The notes under the pieces: model-generated
Seen by the model: the letters and a program-made list of their open reading frames with translations, nothing else
What the model was told of the DNA's origin: nothing
Databases searched by the model: none
DNA from: Pholiota molesta
Taxonomy: Eukaryota; Basidiomycota; Agaricomycetes; Agaricales; Strophariaceae
Direction of reading: 5' to 3'
DNA length: 43,247 nt
NCBI GenBank assembly: GCA_014925825.1
Contig: JACGCK010000316.1
Coordinates: 1 to 43,247 of the forward strand
Position numbers and translations under genes: made by a program
In this document: positions 42,918 to 43,247 of the stretch, piece after piece
How the letters are laid out: each line of letters begins with the position of its first letter
Position numbering within the stretch: position 1 is the first letter of the stretch

Positions 42918-43247
42918 GTTATTTGCCCCTCAGAGGAGCCCCTTTGAGCAGCTGCATTAGCTTCTTGCTCGAAGACTTCTCTGTGTAATGTGAAATAATA
43001 GCGTACATATCTGGCGATTATAAAAGCCGAGCCTGCAACACTCCCTATTACGAGTTATCATTTCTCCCAATATCCCTGCACCTATTTACTCGCAAAGACG
43101 TAGCTGATTGCCGTTAACGTTTCTGAGATGGAAACTCAGCGAAGAAGGCTACAAATTCATCAAGATCATAGTACAATTCGGCGTACAGCCGTATTTCGAA
43201 GTTCGTACAGTATAGTAGCCTTCTCCGAAGTTGCAATGTAAGGATTC
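42918..43247. other. Right edge of window, possible gene start
   Basis: AT-rich promoter-like stretch followed by an ATG at about 43131 (METQRRRLQIHQDHS), whose frame closes after 37 codons at about 43242. With a TATA-like box about 105 bp upstream this might be the first exon of a gene continuing to the right, but nothing in the short peptide identifies it. Confidence 0.25.
43019..43026 (+). promoter_or_regulatory. TATA-like box
   Basis: TATAAAAG, followed by a pyrimidine-rich stretch (CATTTCTCCCAATATCCC) about 30-60 bp downstream and by an ATG about 105 bp downstream. The arrangement resembles a fungal core promoter on the + strand. No identified gene follows, so the call is weak. Confidence 0.3.

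Overview
This window looks like a transposon graveyard in the nuclear genome of a filamentous fungus, most likely an Agaricomycete basidiomycete. I infer this from (i) a split gene with 52-64 nt GT..AG introns and CTAAC-like branch points, belonging to the XPG/FEN1-like 'PIN domain-like' nuclease family that is common in mushrooms, and (ii) element families typical of such genomes: Helitron Rep-helicase with a cysteine-protease tail, Tc1-type transposase, hAT-like and mariner-like MITEs, Ty1/copia, a chromodomain Ty3/gypsy element, and a LINE-type reverse transcriptase. I see no intact single-copy host gene. No family assignment was checked by a database search; all rest on motifs read from the sequence and on knowledge of the families.

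Layout. 1-5.35 kb: AT-rich autonomous Helitron on the + strand, cut by the left window edge and broken by frameshifts, with Rep (HUH and two-Tyr motifs), PIF1 helicase and a USP-like cysteine protease. 5.5-5.76 kb: fragment of a second Helitron on the - strand. 7.5 kb: tRNA-like relic. 7.57-9.9 kb: partial, nested copies of a palindromic (foldback) repeat whose fuller copy lies at 25.1-28.7 kb. 10.36-11.68 kb: one partial and one complete hAT-type non-autonomous element. 12.62-13.77 kb: Tc1/mariner element with a dead transposase. 14.01-14.32 kb: TA-flanked MITE. 14.56-20.46 kb: the most unusual object, a 5.9-kb unit in which a LINE-like polyprotein (coiled-coil ORF1 region, EEP endonuclease, reverse transcriptase) sits between long inverted repeats made partly of tandem CCACTGGAA-type repeats; a further MITE splits its reading frame. 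20.8-23.7 kb: XPG-like nuclease pseudogene on the - strand, with a second complete hAT-type MITE in its last exon. 25.1-28.7 kb: a 3.66-kb palindrome that truncates a copia element (28.7-32.17 kb, -). 32.18-39.2 kb: a chromovirus (gypsy) with both LTRs, all pol domains and an extra 3' ORF, broken into many frames. 39.2-42.9 kb: a duplicated ~340-bp segment, one copy holding a MITE and the other giving its empty site.

The pieces are linked mainly by nested insertion. Two insertions can be read precisely because removing the element plus one target duplication restores the flanking frame: the hAT MITE in the nuclease gene and the TA-flanked MITE between ORF1 and the endonuclease of the LINE-like unit. 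Two kinds of damage recur: in-frame TGA where an Arg (CGA) codon is expected, suggesting C-to-T decay at CpG, and single-base indels. The latter dominate the differences between the two gypsy LTRs and may partly be sequencing error.
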